A DNA stretch of 43,024 nt from Lachnospiraceae bacterium (GTDB lineage Bacteria; Bacillota; Clostridia; Lachnospirales; Lachnospiraceae), in assembly GCA_024689465.1 (NCBI GenBank), contig JAILDL010000032.1, positions 1 through 43,024 on the forward strand. The letters are read 5' to 3'. Below the pieces are notes generated by a model. It made no database searches. It had not been told where the DNA came from and saw nothing but the letters and a program-made list of their open reading frames with translations. A program made the translations under genes and the position numbers. This document shows positions 17,118-24,847 of the stretch, one piece after another; position 1 is the stretch's first letter; every line of letters begins with the position of its first letter.

Positions 17118-17756
17118 TTACGCAAGAATGGAACGGATATAATCTGCAATGGCCTGATCCTGGCAGTTTGCGAAGAAGTACTCTGCAAACTTCTCACCGG
17201 ATACGGCTGTCTTTAACAGATCCTGATCGATCTCCTTTAAGATGGTGAGCAGATCCTTTTTGGTCACCAGGTTTACCTGATCCAGGATCTTCTTGTTTCT
17301 CTGCTCGGGAACTACACGCTCCTTGGGATAACCCTGTCCGCTCTCACCGGTAAAGAGCTGGGTGAAGATATACTGCAGATTCAGTTCCGCGCCCCAGCCG
17401 AAGCCCTTGGCAAAAGGAAGGGCCACACAGTTTCCGTCGTTGATCTGTGCAAACATATAAGCATCCGAAGGATCCACTACATGACCGCAGATCACGCCGG
17501 GAAATGCATTGCAGGCCAGCATGGCACCTTCACCGGTACCGCAGCCGGTCACTACATAGTCTGCTGCTTTGGTATTTAATAAAATAGCGGCCAGGATACC
17601 GTTCATAACATAGGTCAGCTGGGTCTTATCCTCAGCAGAATACATACCGTAGTTGTAAACAGTATGGCCCATAGGCTCAACAACGCTCTTTAAGGTGTTA
17701 CAGATCAGTTCGTTCTTGGCTGCCTGGCTGTTTTCATTGATTAATGCGATCTTCAT
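17118..17756 (-). CDS. RpiB/LacA/LacB family sugar-phosphate isomerase
   Basis: 212 residues from the ATG at 17756, preceded by AAAGGAGAGAATCG; the longer frame to 17846 has no ribosome binding site. The fold signature is the TGCGTGEGAMLACN loop (Cys72), equivalent to the CGTGxG active-site loop of ribose-5-phosphate isomerase B and galactose-6-phosphate isomerase. It is about 60 residues longer than RpiB, with an extra helical C-terminus (150-212). Nearby pentose and hexose metabolism genes (GH31, split transketolase) make a pentose-phosphate role plausible, but the substrate is not determined. Confidence 0.8.
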   Translation of the reverse strand: MKIALINENSQAAKNELICNTLKSVVEPMGHTVYNYGMYSAEDKTQLTYVMNGILAAILLNTKAADYVVTGCGTGEGAMLACNAFPGVICGHVVDPSDAYMFAQINDGNCVALPFAKGFGWGAELNLQYIFTQLFTGESGQGYPKERVVPEQRNKKILDQVNLVTKKDLLTILKEIDQDLLKTAVSGEKFAEYFFANCQDQAIADYIRSILA

Positions 17757-17817
17757 CGATTCTCTCCTTTTGTTTGAAATGAACAAATTTGAAGGCCATA
17801 AAGCCCCGTTAGAGCTC

Positions 17818-17846
17818 ATTTTATCATAATTATGCCAAATTGACAT
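17818..17846 (-). promoter_or_regulatory. Candidate promoter of the RpiB-like gene
   Basis: Minus-strand ATGTCA (17841-17846) with TAAAAT (17818-17823) 17 bases away. Its -35 overlaps the -35 box of the divergent promoter, so the two could compete for polymerase. Confidence 0.4.
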
Positions 17847-17868
17847 CCCGTGGCATCTTCTTTATAGT
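17840..17868 (+). promoter_or_regulatory. Promoter of the unknown 327-aa gene
   Basis: A perfect TTGACA (17840-17845), a 17-base spacer, and TATAGT (17863-17868). The leader is about 20 bases. Confidence 0.75.
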
Positions 17869-17896
17869 AAAACTATAATGCATACCGAGGTGTCTT

Positions 17897-18880
17897 ATGA
17901 CAGAAACAGAAGCACAGGAACTGGCCAAACGTTATTATAACGAGCCCGAACTCTACATCCTTTTGGCTCCGGAAGCCGCCAACATGGCTACCGGCATCAG
18001 CGTCCCTTTAATAGGGGTCATGAAAGGGGAGTTGCGGCTCATTTTTTTATTTACTTCCAAAGAGCTTGCCCGGAACTATATTGATTCCAAGGAACTGGAT
18101 ACGCCCGACGGGATCTATACCATTGCTGCGATCCAGAAGGATCATGAGCTCTTCGGTCTTCATGCCGTATGCAACGGTGCCCTTGCCATCAAAGTGGAAG
18201 GGATCTGCTTTAACGACGGGCAGCCGGATGCGCTGGCTCTCCCGATCCCCTTATTCCTGCAGATCAACGGCTTAAGACCGGAGCCTTTTAAAATGCTTAT
18301 GGCCAAGGAACAGGCAGAAGCCTTAAAGGCCAAAGGGGACAAACCGCAGGTTCATATGAATCCCATGTCCATCTGTGATTTTACCAATCCCTACCGGATC
18401 TCCGATGAACGAAAAGAGGAACTGATGAATCTGCTCCTAGCCGACCGTTCAGAGGAATCCATGCAGCAGGCGCTTACGGATGCCTGTGAATTATGGGAAA
18501 ACTGCTATCAGTTCGCCACCCTGCAGCTGAAGCATATTCAAAAAGCCCAGCGGGATTTTGATGCCAAGGGTCTGGACCGTTTTAACCGTCTGGCAGGGCT
18601 TTTACAGGATACCATTTTTTCCAAGCTGCTCGCCCTTTCCTGTGTCTTTACGCTGAAAGATGACGATACCGGCCTTTTTTACATTAAGAACAACGCCTGC
18701 TACCTGCTTTATACCGATCGCTACAAATATGCGGCGCCCCAGTCTTACATTCCTCTGTATAATCTGGAAGGTTTCGCAGGCTTTTTAAAGCGCAACGGGA
18801 TCGAGCGGGTGATCGTCACCGACGGGCCCCATGACATTGCTCTGATCAGTGCCGCTAAGTTTATCGAACGCTATTCATGA
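17897..18880 (+). CDS. Protein of unknown function (SseB-like N-terminus possible)
   Basis: A 327-residue soluble protein without signal peptide or membrane segment. The first 125 residues have an alternating pattern (APEAANMATGISVPLIGVMKGELRLIFLFTSKE...) faintly like SseB-type domains; the middle (about 180-240) is helical and rich in Glu, Gln and Leu; the C-terminal 80 residues are again alpha/beta. I recognise no catalytic motif and assign no function. It is a single-gene unit with a strong promoter, a GAGGT ribosome binding site and a terminator. Confidence 0.7.
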   Translation: MTETEAQELAKRYYNEPELYILLAPEAANMATGISVPLIGVMKGELRLIFLFTSKELARNYIDSKELDTPDGIYTIAAIQKDHELFGLHAVCNGALAIKVEGICFNDGQPDALALPIPLFLQINGLRPEPFKMLMAKEQAEALKAKGDKPQVHMNPMSICDFTNPYRISDERKEELMNLLLADRSEESMQQALTDACELWENCYQFATLQLKHIQKAQRDFDAKGLDRFNRLAGLLQDTIFSKLLALSCVFTLKDDDTGLFYIKNNACYLLYTDRYKYAAPQSYIPLYNLEGFAGFLKRNGIERVIVTDGPHDIALISAAKFIERYS

Positions 18881-18890
18881 TTTCCAATAA

Positions 18891-18919
18891 AAAACAGGAT
18901 GCCGGAAGCATCCTGTTTT
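18891..18919. terminator. Bidirectional terminator between the 327-aa gene and carD
   Basis: AAAACAGGATGC pairs with GCATCCTGTTTT over a 5-base loop, with T-runs in both reading directions. It lies between two convergent genes. Confidence 0.88.
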
Positions 18920-18968
18920 TGTTTTGTTCTCTTATTGATCGGCCATCCGGGTCCGCTTTTTTTGCGGA

Positions 18969-19475
18969 TCAGTTGGCACCGTCTATCCGGTTGGTGATAT
19001 ATTCCTCCATCTTGTCCTTGGGAATGTCCAGGGTGATGGATAATTCCGAGTACAGCGCATCTTCAGCCATGCGAAGATACCGCTCATCTGTTGTCGTTAC
19101 CTTTTTCTTCTCTGCCAGGCGTTCCTGCCTTCTGAAGTATAAGGTCTTGATAATCTGTACGTAGCTTCTGCCTTCCCCCGTATGCATAGCTTCCTTGTAA
19201 CGGGTTTCCCGAAGCTTTTCATTTGGGATCCAAAGCTCTTCCACATCCGGAATCTCATCTAACAGAGCATCTGCTTCTTCCCTGCTCATGATCTTTCTGA
19301 TGCGAACCTTTTCAGAATCAACGGGGCTGTAAATGCTGCTGCCTGCGTCTTTTACCGGATGAAGGATATAATAGAGCCTGTCCTTCTGAGCTCCGGACAT
19401 CTTAATGGTGGTAATGTCTTCCACTTTGCAGACTCCGGCATTTTCATAAACAACGTATTCCCCTTTGTTAAACAT
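18969..19475 (-). CDS. CarD family transcriptional regulator
   Basis: 168 residues from the ATG at 19475, selected because AAGGAGGACGCT precedes it. The N-terminal Tudor-like RNA-polymerase-interacting domain (about 1-60) opens with FNKGEYVVYENAGVCKVEDI, the CarD/TRCF signature; the rest (60-168) is helical and basic, as in CarD DNA-binding domains. CarD proteins bind the RNA polymerase beta subunit and stabilise open complexes, often at rRNA promoters. The gene has its own promoter (19559-19588) and no operon partner. Confidence 0.92.
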   Translation of the reverse strand: MFNKGEYVVYENAGVCKVEDITTIKMSGAQKDRLYYILHPVKDAGSSIYSPVDSEKVRIRKIMSREEADALLDEIPDVEELWIPNEKLRETRYKEAMHTGEGRSYVQIIKTLYFRRQERLAEKKKVTTTDERYLRMAEDALYSELSITLDIPKDKMEEYITNRIDGAN

Positions 19476-19558
19476 AGCGTCCTCCTTTCGAACAAGATCC
19501 GGACCGATTTCGACTCCCCTCAAAATCCCGGTCAGATTATAAACAGTGAGCACTTATT

Positions 19559-19588
19559 ATTATATCATCAAAATTTTAAAAATGTCAG
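19559..19588 (-). promoter_or_regulatory. Promoter of carD
   Basis: Minus strand CTGACA (19583-19588), an 18-base AT-rich spacer, and a perfect TATAAT (19559-19564). The 5' leader is about 75 bases with no clear structure. Confidence 0.7.
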
Positions 19589-19605
19589 TGCGCCTCTCCA
19601 GCCCC

Positions 19606-19634
19606 TTGTTCTTCCTCTGTTTCCATATTAGAAT
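19606..19634 (+). promoter_or_regulatory. Candidate promoter of the MATE gene
   Basis: TTGTTC (19606-19611), a 17-base spacer and TAGAAT (19629-19634). It is divergent from the carD promoter, with 17 bases between the two -35 boxes. Confidence 0.5.
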
Positions 19635-19677
19635 AGGAAGTTGACGAATCATTTATTACTGAGGAAACAATCCCTAT

Positions 19678-21114
19678 ATGGCAAACAGTCTGGATCTTTC
19701 CTCCCTTTTACGAGGGGAGAGACAATTAAATACCGCAAATAAGATCTCTTTGGCCTGGACCCTGAGCGTTCCTGCCATTTTGTCCCAGCTCACCTCCATC
19801 GTCATGCAATACAGCGATGCGGCCATGGTTGGCTCTTTGGGCGCAGCATCCACCGCTGCCATCGGTGTTACTTCCACAACGATCTGGCTGTTCGGCAATC
19901 TCTACACCGCTGCCTGCTATGGTTATTCCGTTCAGATCGCCGGTGCAGTGGGCGCAGGAGATAAGGATCACTCCCGCATCCTGTTTCGCCAGGGCTTTAC
20001 CTTTAATATCCTGTTTTCCCTGCTGCTGATGCTTTGCGGCGTTCTCTTAAGTACACCTCTTCCTGTGCTTCTGGGTGCAGATCCTTCTTTGTATGCCGAT
20101 GCCAAAGCCTATTTTCTGATCTATTCCCTTGCCATTCCCTTATCCGACCTTCGGTTTTACGGCAGTGCATCCCTTCAGTCCAGTGGAAATATGCGCCTTC
20201 CGGGTATTTTAAATTCCCTGACCTGCCTGATCAATATCGTGTTTAATTTCCTGCTGATCTTTCCCTCCCGTACCCTTACCTTTGGGGTCCTTTCCCTGTT
20301 TATCCCCGGGTTTGGCCTGGGTGTTGCGGGAGCCGCACTGGGTACTGCTCTGTCGGAAGGTCTGATCGCTGTGATCATGCTGTTCTTTGCCTTTTTCCGC
20401 TCTCCCTACCTGTCAGGATCCGGCGCACGCCTTTCTCTTTCGTCCTATGTTCCGCAGCGATCTTACATAAAAAGGGCCCTCCAGATCGGTACACCTTATG
20501 CTGTCGAGCAATGTACACGAAATGTGGCCCTGATTCTTATTACCCGGATCATCACGCCTTTGGGAACCGCTGCGGTTGCCGCCAATTCTCTGGCTATCAC
20601 AGCAGAAGCCTTATGCTATATGCCGGCGGTTGGTCTGTCTGCTGCCGCAACTACTCTGGTTGGTCAGAGCATTGGTGCCGGACGGAAGGACTATGCCAAA
20701 AGCTTTGCCTGGATCACCACCCTCTTTGGCATGTTGCTGCTGACACTGACCGGTATTCTCATGTATTTTGTATGTCCTTATATCTTTGCCATGCTCACGC
20801 CGGTTTCGGAAGTGCAGGCACTTTGCGTTCATATCCTGCGAGTGGAACTGTTTTCCGAGCCTCTGTTCGCTGCTTCCCTGGTAGCATCCGGCGCTCTGCG
20901 CGGTGCAGGCGATACCCTGATCCCCTGTATCCTGGCCTTGGCTTCCGTATGGGGCGTTCGCCTTACTTTATCCCTTTTGCTGGTTGGCCCTTGGGGTCTG
21001 ACCGGTATCTGGATCGCCATGTGTATCGAGCTGTGTGTGCGCGGCCTGTTATTCCTTGCCCGCCTGCTTCGGGGAAAATGGCTTTATCCTTCCACTCCCC
21101 GGAGAGCCGCCTGA
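19678..21114 (+). CDS. MATE family efflux transporter
   Basis: 478 residues with about twelve membrane segments in two homologous halves, as in MATE (NorM/DinF) cation-driven multidrug or metabolite exporters. Family features include an opening like LAWTLSVPAILSQLTSIVMQYSDAAMVGSLG and the matching start of the second half (LQIGTPYAVEQCTRN). The GAGGAA ribosome binding site is rather far (11 bases) from the ATG. The substrate is unknown. The last 31 bases overlap the end of the convergent nrdG-like gene and no terminator separates them. Confidence 0.92.
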   Translation: MANSLDLSSLLRGERQLNTANKISLAWTLSVPAILSQLTSIVMQYSDAAMVGSLGAASTAAIGVTSTTIWLFGNLYTAACYGYSVQIAGAVGAGDKDHSRILFRQGFTFNILFSLLLMLCGVLLSTPLPVLLGADPSLYADAKAYFLIYSLAIPLSDLRFYGSASLQSSGNMRLPGILNSLTCLINIVFNFLLIFPSRTLTFGVLSLFIPGFGLGVAGAALGTALSEGLIAVIMLFFAFFRSPYLSGSGARLSLSSYVPQRSYIKRALQIGTPYAVEQCTRNVALILITRIITPLGTAAVAANSLAITAEALCYMPAVGLSAAATTLVGQSIGAGRKDYAKSFAWITTLFGMLLLTLTGILMYFVCPYIFAMLTPVSEVQALCVHILRVELFSEPLFAASLVASGALRGAGDTLIPCILALASVWGVRLTLSLLLVGPWGLTGIWIAMCIELCVRGLLFLARLLRGKWLYPSTPRRAA

Positions 21115-21782
21115 GGGACATACACCCGGGCGATCTTTAGCATCTCTTCCAGTTCTTCCTTCGATTTTGCCGAAAAACCGGGGCGGATCACTCCTTCGCT
21201 CTCCTCGTAGGATTGCAGGAAATAGGCTTTCGCTCCCCTGATCCACTGTCCGATCTTTTCCATATCATCCTTATCATGAAGTTCCTGCACCACCGTGGTG
21301 CGGAATTCATACTGCAGATCGCTTTCCATGAGCAGCTGGGCCGTTTCTTCCAGCCTTGCAATGTCCATGGTGGAAAGGCCGCAGGTTAACGCATATTTTT
21401 CTTTGGAATTCTTGATGTCCATGGCTACATAATCGATGCATTTTTCGTCCATCAGCTTCCTTACGATCTCCGGACGATATCCGTTGGTATCCAGTTTCAC
21501 CAGAAGTCCCATATCCTTGATCTGTTTGATAAAATCCTCCAGATCCGGCTGCAGGGTGGCTTCTCCTCCTGTTACGCAGACGCCCTGGAGTTTTCCCACA
21601 CGGCTTTTCAGGAAAGACAGCACCTCTTCCTCGGGAATCGTCGGATACTGTTCCGGATGGATCACCAGCTCCTTGTTATGGCAATAGGGACAACGGAAAT
21701 TACAGCCTCCGGTAAAGATCGTCGCTGCAATATGTCCCGGATAATCCAGCAGGGTTAATTTACTCAGTCCATGTATCTGCAT
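21084..21782 (-). CDS. nrdG: Anaerobic ribonucleotide reductase activating protein (NrdG-type radical SAM)
   Basis: A 232-residue radical S-adenosylmethionine enzyme. The CX3CX2C cluster motif (Cys27, Cys31, Cys34 in GCNFRCPYCHN) binds the 4Fe-4S cluster, and TGGEATLQPDLE carries the GGE motif for SAM. The opening GLSKLTLLDYPG is typical of the NrdG2-type activase group, which installs the glycyl radical on anaerobic ribonucleotide reductase. No nrdD is adjacent, so activation of another glycyl-radical enzyme is possible. The ribosome binding site is GAGGAGACC. The gene ends inside the MATE gene. Confidence 0.82.
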   Translation of the reverse strand: MQIHGLSKLTLLDYPGHIAATIFTGGCNFRCPYCHNKELVIHPEQYPTIPEEEVLSFLKSRVGKLQGVCVTGGEATLQPDLEDFIKQIKDMGLLVKLDTNGYRPEIVRKLMDEKCIDYVAMDIKNSKEKYALTCGLSTMDIARLEETAQLLMESDLQYEFRTTVVQELHDKDDMEKIGQWIRGAKAYFLQSYEESEGVIRPGFSAKSKEELEEMLKIARVYVPQAALRGVEG

Positions 21783-21849
21783 GTGGTCTCCTCTATCTTG
21801 TATAATCCTGTTCCCGTTTTCGGGAGGTCTGTTTTATTTTTTCCTGATA

Positions 21850-21879
21850 CTGGCATCATCATAGCACGGTTGTTATAAT
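21850..21879 (+). promoter_or_regulatory. Candidate promoter of tadA
   Basis: CTGGCA (21850-21855), an 18-base spacer and a perfect TATAAT (21874-21879). The predicted start point (about 21886) falls inside the annotated start region of tadA, see that entry. Confidence 0.5.
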
Positions 21880-21880
21880 A

Positions 21881-22411
21881 ATGGAAATGAGCGCACGTGA
21901 AATCAAAGCGGCCATGCGACAGCAGGAGCCGGATCCGAAACAAGATGCATATTTTATGAAAGAGGCCTTAAAGCAGGCCAAAAAAGCCATGGCGCTGGGA
22001 GAAGTTCCCATCGGCTGTGTCATCGTCTATCAGGGAAAGATCATAGGTCGGGGGTACAATCGGCGTAATACTGATAAAACCGCTCTTTCCCATGCAGAGA
22101 TCACAGCCATCAAGAAGGCCACCTCCTATATGAAGGACTGGCGCCTGGAGGATTGCACTCTCTATGTGACCCTGGAGCCCTGTCAGATGTGTTCCGGTGC
22201 CATCATCCAGTCCCGCATTACCCGTGTGGTCATGGGAACCATGAATCCAAAAGCCGGTTGTGGCGGATCGATCCTGAATCTTCTGGAGATGCCGGAATTC
22301 AATCATCAGGCATTTGTGACCCGCGGCGTTCTGGAAGAAGAATGTTCCCTGCTTTTGAAGACCTTTTTCAAAGACCTCCGCAGGCGCCTGAAGAATCCAC
22401 TTGCGGAGTGA
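21881..22411 (+). CDS. tadA: tRNA adenosine(34) deaminase
   Basis: 176 residues. TadA deaminates the wobble adenosine of tRNA-Arg(ACG) to inosine. Zinc and catalytic motifs are His72-Ala-Glu74 and Pro100-Cys101-x-x-Cys104. The annotated start gives about 20 more N-terminal residues than usual. ATGs at 21881 and 21887 lack a ribosome binding site, and a TATAAT box ends 1 base before the first; translation may begin leaderless at 21887 or at the internal ATG at 21956, where FMKEALKQAKKA resembles the usual TadA N-terminus. The next element downstream is the SRP RNA gene, as in B. subtilis (yaaJ-scr). Confidence 0.93.
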   Translation: MEMSAREIKAAMRQQEPDPKQDAYFMKEALKQAKKAMALGEVPIGCVIVYQGKIIGRGYNRRNTDKTALSHAEITAIKKATSYMKDWRLEDCTLYVTLEPCQMCSGAIIQSRITRVVMGTMNPKAGCGGSILNLLEMPEFNHQAFVTRGVLEEECSLLLKTFFKDLRRRLKNPLAE

Positions 22412-22429
22412 ATCGGATTATTTTATACT
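22401..22429 (+). promoter_or_regulatory. Promoter of the SRP RNA gene
   Basis: TTGCGG (22401-22406), a 17-base spacer and TATACT (22424-22429). The -35 box lies within the last codons of tadA. The predicted start (about 22436) coincides with the first base of the terminal helix of the SRP RNA. Confidence 0.65.
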
Positions 22430-22435
22430 ATAAGA

Positions 22436-22648
22436 ACCGTGCACCATCCGGGGTCGCTGTAAGGCTGCCCTTCGTAAGCGGCGTTGAAGTTTGGGTCTTA
22501 CGCGATGGAAATCTACGAACCGTGTCAGGGCAGGAATGCAGCAGCACTAAGTAGAATCTTCCATGTGACGTGAGGTAGCCTGGCGGAGCTGGCTGCGGAG
22601 GTACCGCTTGCAGCATTGTGGCTTCGGGTGGCTGTGCGGTCTTTGTTT
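22436..22648 (+). ncRNA. ffs: Signal recognition particle RNA
   Basis: The S domain is unmistakable: GTCAGG ... GGAA ... GCAGCAGC around 22524-22553, flanked by long complementary arms that resemble B. subtilis scRNA in order (TTGAAGTTTGGGTC on the 5' side, TAGCCTGGCGGAGCT on the 3' side). The ends ACCGTGCACC (22436) and GGTGGCTGTGCGGT (to 22640) pair as a closing helix, followed by a T-rich run that gives termination near 22641-22651. The length of about 205-213 bases is between the small (E. coli) and large (Bacillus) forms; I find no Alu-domain helices upstream. The RNA pairs with Ffh to target membrane proteins. Confidence 0.92.
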
Positions 22649-22665
22649 TTTATGAGGTATGTTTT

Positions 22666-23643
22666 ATGGCTCAGGGCTGTAATCTGTGTAATCGAAACTG
22701 TAATGTTTCCCGGAATAACGGAAAAACCGGCTTTTGCCGGGAAACAGAGATTGTGCGCCTTGCCCGGGCGGCTCTCCATTACTGGGAGGAGCCTTGCATT
22801 TCCCTATCCTGCGGTTCGGGTGCCGTTTTCTTTACCGGCTGCTCTTTGGGCTGCATCTTTTGCCAGAATGCTCCTATTTCTTCCAGTCAGGTGGGACGAG
22901 AAGTTTCTGTCCCTGCCCTGGCCGATATTTTCCTTTCTCTGGAGCAGCAGGGTGCTGCCAATATCAATCTGGTAACGCCGACCCATTTTGTTCCTTCCAT
23001 TATCCGGGCTCTGGATCTTGCCCGGGGAAAAGGCCTGGCCCTGCCCATCGTTTACAATACCGGCAGCTACGATTCTGTGGAAACCCTACGCATGCTGGAG
23101 GGCTATGTGGATGTCTACCTGCCCGATTGCAAGTTTGCGTCTTCTTCTTTATCTGCGGCGCTTTGTCATGCATCGGATTATTATGAAAAGGCGCTCTCCG
23201 CCATTGATGAAATGCTGCGCCAGACCGGCCCCTTTGTCTTTGACCCCTCTACCAGTGATGTCCCTGTACCGAAATACGCGGATCTGTCCTTTTTCTCAGA
23301 GCATACCGCCATGAAAAAAGGAGTCATCGTCCGCCACCTGGTATTACCGGGGCAAGTCGAAGACTCCTGTTCGATCTTAAAGGATCTCTATGCTCGTTAT
23401 GGCGATCAGATCTTTATCAGCATCATGAATCAATATACACCCATGCGGGATTTTTCCTCGGATCCTTCTCTGGATCCCAAGCTGGCCGCAGCCCTTTCCC
23501 GAAAGCTGACCACCTATGAATATGAGAAAGTCCTCTCCTTTGCGAAGAAGATCGGCATTACCAATGCCTTTATCCAGGCCGGTCATACTGCAAAGGAAAG
23601 CTTTATCCCTGCCTTTGACTACGAAGGACTGCCGGATCAGTAA
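22666..23643 (+). CDS. Radical SAM protein, PflX (COG1313) type
   Basis: 325 residues from the ATG at 22666 with GAGGT upstream. A longer frame from a GTG at 22618 lies inside the SRP RNA and is rejected. The N-terminus has a cysteine-rich patch (C5, C8, C12, C24) and the radical-SAM motif C59-x3-C63-x2-C66 in TGCSLGCIFCQN. Resemblance is to the PflX group, related to pyruvate formate-lyase activating enzyme but without an assigned glycyl-radical partner. It follows the SRP RNA by about 20 bases. The last 7 bases overlap the convergent CdaR-like gene. Confidence 0.85.
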   Translation: MAQGCNLCNRNCNVSRNNGKTGFCRETEIVRLARAALHYWEEPCISLSCGSGAVFFTGCSLGCIFCQNAPISSSQVGREVSVPALADIFLSLEQQGAANINLVTPTHFVPSIIRALDLARGKGLALPIVYNTGSYDSVETLRMLEGYVDVYLPDCKFASSSLSAALCHASDYYEKALSAIDEMLRQTGPFVFDPSTSDVPVPKYADLSFFSEHTAMKKGVIVRHLVLPGQVEDSCSILKDLYARYGDQIFISIMNQYTPMRDFSSDPSLDPKLAAALSRKLTTYEYEKVLSFAKKIGITNAFIQAGHTAKESFIPAFDYEGLPDQ

Positions 23644-24731
23644 TCTGCTTCCATGCTGTCCAGATATTTCATATAGTTCATGACCATCAGGGCGATCTGG
23701 AGTGTCAGAGCATCGTCAAAAATGCGAATATCCAGACCGGTATTCTGCTTTAATTTCTCGATTCGATAGACCAGGGTATTTCTATGGATAAACAGCTGTC
23801 TGGAGGTTTCCGATACGTTCAGGTTATTCTCCAGGAACTTGTTCACCGTGGTCAACGTTTCTTCGTCCAGTCCGTGGGGGCCGTCCGGTCCAAAGACTTC
23901 CTCAATAAAGATCTTGCATAAGTTAATGGGCAGCTGATAGATCAGCCTTCCGATACCCAGTGTGCGGTAAGCAACCACATTCTTTTCGGCATAGAAGATC
24001 TTTCCTACATCCAGAGCCATCTTGGCTTCCTTATAGGACTTGGATACATCCTTCAGTTCCTTTACCACACTACCGTAGGATACATGCACATTTAACAGGG
24101 CCTCGGTATTCATGGTGGAAACGATAGCACTTGCGATCTCATCCAGGGCTTCTTCCGAAGCATCCTCTTTTAACGACTTGATCAGGATCACATTATCCTC
24201 GTCCACAGCCGTTACATAATCGCCAGCCTGCTGAGAAAACATCCCCTTCAGCAGCTCTGTCACGTTTCCGTCCCGATCATTCTTTGCTTCTACCAAAAAG
24301 ACGCTGCGCTCCTCGGCTACTTCCAGATGCAGTCTCTTGGCACGATTGTAGATATCCACCAGAAGCAGATTATCCAGGATCAGGTTCTGGAAGAAATTAT
24401 TCCGGTCAAATCGCTCTTTGTATGCTACATACAGGTTCTGTAATTCACTGACGGCGATCCGGCCGATCATATAGGAATCTTCCGACAGTCCCTTTGCATC
24501 CAGAATGTAGATCAGTTCCTCTTCATCCATGATCTTCAGGAAATGATCTGCACCAACTACCTGACTGTCTGCAGGAGAATGCACAAATTCAGAGATCATC
24601 GCCGGCGCAATGTTCACCGTATCAAAGGTTGCGGCAATGACGTTCGCATTTAAATCCCATACGGCCAGATCGGTCTTGGTGATCCCTGCCAGTTCATCTA
24701 TGGTACTTTGAATAATCTGAGAAGAAATCAT
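23637..24731 (-). CDS. CdaR/PucR-type transcriptional regulator
   Basis: 364 residues: an N-terminal ligand domain resembling the sugar-diacid recognition domain (about 1-130, opening IIQSTIDELAGITKTDLAVWD), a middle GGDEF-like fold without catalytic motif (about 150-280), and a C-terminal helix-turn-helix with the PucR/CdaR signature LFIHRNTLVYRIEKL (about 318-332). Such proteins are usually activators responding to small carbon compounds. It lies downstream of the msmX/ugpC-type ATPase gene but is separated from it by a terminator and has its own consensus promoter. It may regulate that ATPase; this is inference from position. Confidence 0.85.
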   Translation of the reverse strand: MISSQIIQSTIDELAGITKTDLAVWDLNANVIAATFDTVNIAPAMISEFVHSPADSQVVGADHFLKIMDEEELIYILDAKGLSEDSYMIGRIAVSELQNLYVAYKERFDRNNFFQNLILDNLLLVDIYNRAKRLHLEVAEERSVFLVEAKNDRDGNVTELLKGMFSQQAGDYVTAVDEDNVILIKSLKEDASEEALDEIASAIVSTMNTEALLNVHVSYGSVVKELKDVSKSYKEAKMALDVGKIFYAEKNVVAYRTLGIGRLIYQLPINLCKIFIEEVFGPDGPHGLDEETLTTVNKFLENNLNVSETSRQLFIHRNTLVYRIEKLKQNTGLDIRIFDDALTLQIALMVMNYMKYLDSMEADY

Positions 24732-24769
24732 TGGTTTTTCCTCGTCTTCTTGAATCTGCTATTAAGCTA

Positions 24770-24798
24770 ATTATATAAATCGCGGAAACATCTCGCAA
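24770..24798 (-). promoter_or_regulatory. Promoter of the CdaR-like gene
   Basis: Minus strand TTGCGA (24793-24798), a 17-base spacer and a perfect TATAAT (24770-24775), located 8 bases past the U-tract of the preceding terminator. Confidence 0.7.
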
Positions 24799-24806
24799 GT
24801 AAAAAA

Positions 24807-24833
24807 GGGGCATATGCATCATGCATATGCCCC
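24807..24833 (-). terminator. Terminator after the MsmX/UgpC-type gene
   Basis: GGGGCATATGCAT and ATGCATATGCCCC form an almost perfect 27-base palindrome; on the minus strand it is followed by six T's (24801-24806). Confidence 0.92.
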
Positions 24834-24847
24834 CTAATACATTCTAA

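Noticed and set aside
22618-22665. GTG-initiated N-terminal extension of the PflX-type protein
   Set aside because: It lies inside the SRP RNA and its terminator; the ATG at 22666 has a GAGGT site.
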